From the NCBI GenBank assembly GCA_016290325.1, contig JAEETL010000003.1:1-64000 (forward strand): a DNA stretch of 64,000 bases, given 5' to 3'. A program made the translations under genes and the position numbers. Origin of the DNA: Muribaculaceae bacterium (GTDB lineage Bacteria; Bacteroidota; Bacteroidia; Bacteroidales; Muribaculaceae). Of the stretch, positions 62,967 through 64,000 are shown one piece after another. The stretch's first letter is position 1. Every line of letters begins with the position of its first letter. The notes below the pieces were generated by a model that saw only the letters and a program-made list of their open reading frames with translations, had not been told where the DNA came from and searched no databases.

Positions 62967-62997
62967 TTGTTTAATTCGTTAAAATTATCTAATTTTG
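62967..62997 (+). promoter_or_regulatory. Promoter of the gtrA-like gene
   Basis: TTG 62967-62969, 20 nt, TAATTTTG 62990-62997; ATG at 63005, so a very short leader. Confidence 0.6.
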
Positions 62998-63004
62998 CCA
63001 CGCA

Positions 63005-63457
63005 ATGAAGATTGACAAAGCCGAAGCCCGTCAAACGGGCATACAACTGCTCAAGTATGGAGTGATTGGCGTGCTCAACACGCTCATCACGCTTGTCGTC
63101 TTCTATTTGCTGAACACTAGGCTAGGGTTGTCCTACGGTATTTCAAACGTGGTAGGCTATATCTTTGGTGTGATTAACAGCTTCTTGTGGAACCGTAACT
63201 GGGTTTTCAAGACCAAAAACGACTTCAGGCGTGAGCTATTCCTCTTTGTTTGCGGTTTCCTCATTTGTCTCGCTTTGCAGCTCTGTGTCAGCTGGATCCT
63301 GCTTGAAGGCTTAGGATGGAAGAATCTCCCCGATGATATCATCCCATTCTTCCCCATGCAGAAGGCCGGTCAAAACATTGTCATGATTGTCGCCATGGTT
63401 GCCTACACCCTCGCCAATTATGCCTATAACCGCTTTGTCACCTTCCGCGTCCGCTGA
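63005..63457 (+). CDS. GtrA-like membrane protein
   Basis: 150 residues with four membrane helices (~14-36, ~42-60, ~78-98, ~118-140). GtrA core GVIGVLNTLITLVVFYLL and the loop NSFLWNRNWVFKT are present. GtrA-like proteins are thought to flip lipid-linked sugars or help glycosyltransferases act on cell-surface polymers. The next gene is also a polytopic membrane protein, which fits a cell-envelope sugar locus. No substrate can be named. Confidence 0.88.
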   Translation: MKIDKAEARQTGIQLLKYGVIGVLNTLITLVVFYLLNTRLGLSYGISNVVGYIFGVINSFLWNRNWVFKTKNDFRRELFLFVCGFLICLALQLCVSWILLEGLGWKNLPDDIIPFFPMQKAGQNIVMIVAMVAYTLANYAYNRFVTFRVR

Positions 63458-63548
63458 CAATACCAAGCCTTTCATAAAGTGTTGCATACACTCCAGCGGT
63501 TGTGGATCACTTCTTTAGGTTACAAGTCATCATAGCTTTTTAGCAACA

Positions 63549-64000
63549 ATGAAAGAGTCGATCATAAAATATTTCAAGAATGGGGTATTGCCCTTTGTCT
63601 TGCTGAGCGTTGTATTATTTTACCTGCAAGACCAATGGCTGATTATTAACACTGATGATTTCGCTTTTAGCACGATCAGCGAGTTTGCGCTTGACGATGA
63701 CGGCAACCAAATCATCATCCATGACCGTCCTGTCACCTCATTTTTGGACGCGGTGAAGTCCCAAGCGGCCTGCTACATGAAGTATAACGGCCGATTTGTT
63801 GTACACACCATCACCCAATGGTTCTGCGGCACCAAAACCGAGGGCTTCTTTGTCATCATCAATTCTCTGGTATGGGCTATCTTGTTCTTGAGTTTCTCGA
63901 TGCTCGCCTTTGGCAAAGAAAAACTGTCTCTCGCCAACCTCGTCATCGCCTTCAGTGTACTATGGCTATTGATGCCCAATGCGTTACGCATGTTTACCGG
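63549..64000 (+). CDS. Polytopic membrane protein, 3' truncated by window edge
   Basis: 150 residues are visible from ATG 63549 and the frame is open at the end. One membrane helix lies near residues 12-25 and two near ~100-145. Between them is an extracytoplasmic loop with INTDDFAF and YNGRFVVHTITQWF. This layout is similar to large integral membrane proteins in sugar-transfer loci (DUF6056-like or GT-C-like), but I cannot assign a family from this part. It follows the gtrA-like gene by 91 bp of unremarkable sequence. Confidence 0.7.
   Translation, partial: MKESIIKYFKNGVLPFVLLSVVLFYLQDQWLIINTDDFAFSTISEFALDDDGNQIIIHDRPVTSFLDAVKSQAACYMKYNGRFVVHTITQWFCGTKTEGFFVIINSLVWAILFLSFSMLAFGKEKLSLANLVIAFSVLWLLMPNALRMFT

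Overview
The window reads as a chromosomal segment of an anaerobic, fermentative member of the order Bacteroidales (Prevotellaceae- or Muribaculaceae-like; the genus cannot be fixed by eye). Support: many promoters fit the Bacteroidetes pattern TTTG/TTG-N19-23-TAnnTTTG; family-typical genes are present (TamL lipoprotein, GldH, DUF5686, BspA-type LRR proteins, large GH2/GH3 enzymes, M16 and M1 peptidases, RNase Y with RicT); and methylmalonyl-CoA mutase with two [FeFe]-hydrogenases suggests a succinate/propionate and hydrogen fermenter.

Layout. 1-0.5 kb: 3' end of methylmalonyl-CoA mutase. 0.8-18.5 kb: secreted dockerin-bearing proteins mixed with a GH2-GH3-BspA glycan-use operon, a Na+/amino-acid symporter, RsgA, an M16 peptidase and a folate cyclo-ligase. 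19.2-21 kb: ribosomal protein S1. 21.2-30.3 kb: hydrogen island, with the electron-bifurcating trio hydB-hydA-hydC, a second solo hydrogenase that looks like a hydB/hydA chimera, and the maturases hydF and hydG on the opposite strand (hydE not in the window). 30.6-38.9 kb: another dockerin protein, then tamB-tamL. 39-47.6 kb, minus strand: an N-domain-less ClpC, a dockerin-tagged endonuclease I, an HD hydrolase, RibBA, an LptF/G permease and a CYTH protein. 47.7-58.3 kb: a DUF5686 outer-membrane protein, an acyltransferase, GroES-GroEL, an M1 aminopeptidase, an O-acetyltransferase and an NhaC antiporter. 58.5-64 kb: tRNA-Ala(GGC), a coiled-coil partner of ZapA, ZapA, a probable 6S RNA, RNase Y, RicT, GldH, GtrA and a truncated membrane protein.

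How the parts fit. HydABC would couple NAD(P)H and ferredoxin oxidation to H2 production; HydG and HydF build the active site for it and for the solo enzyme. The secreted genes form a surface or extracellular set: six carry calcium-binding dockerin repeats, yet no cohesin is in the window. RNase Y and RicT are adjacent, as expected for partners in RNA processing.

Most notable observations: (1) the chimeric second hydrogenase with a visible fusion junction; (2) near-perfect sigma-54 (-24/-12) promoters in front of both groESL and clpC, suggesting RpoN-controlled chaperones; (3) heptameric TTARRGG-like repeat arrays in three co-directional gene junctions; (4) a 30-bp tandem duplication that duplicates a promoter core; (5) a GC-rich, foldable element between the two hydrogenase units; (6) a decayed tRNA 3' half near the intact tRNA-Ala; (7) a 6S-like hairpin between zapA and rny.
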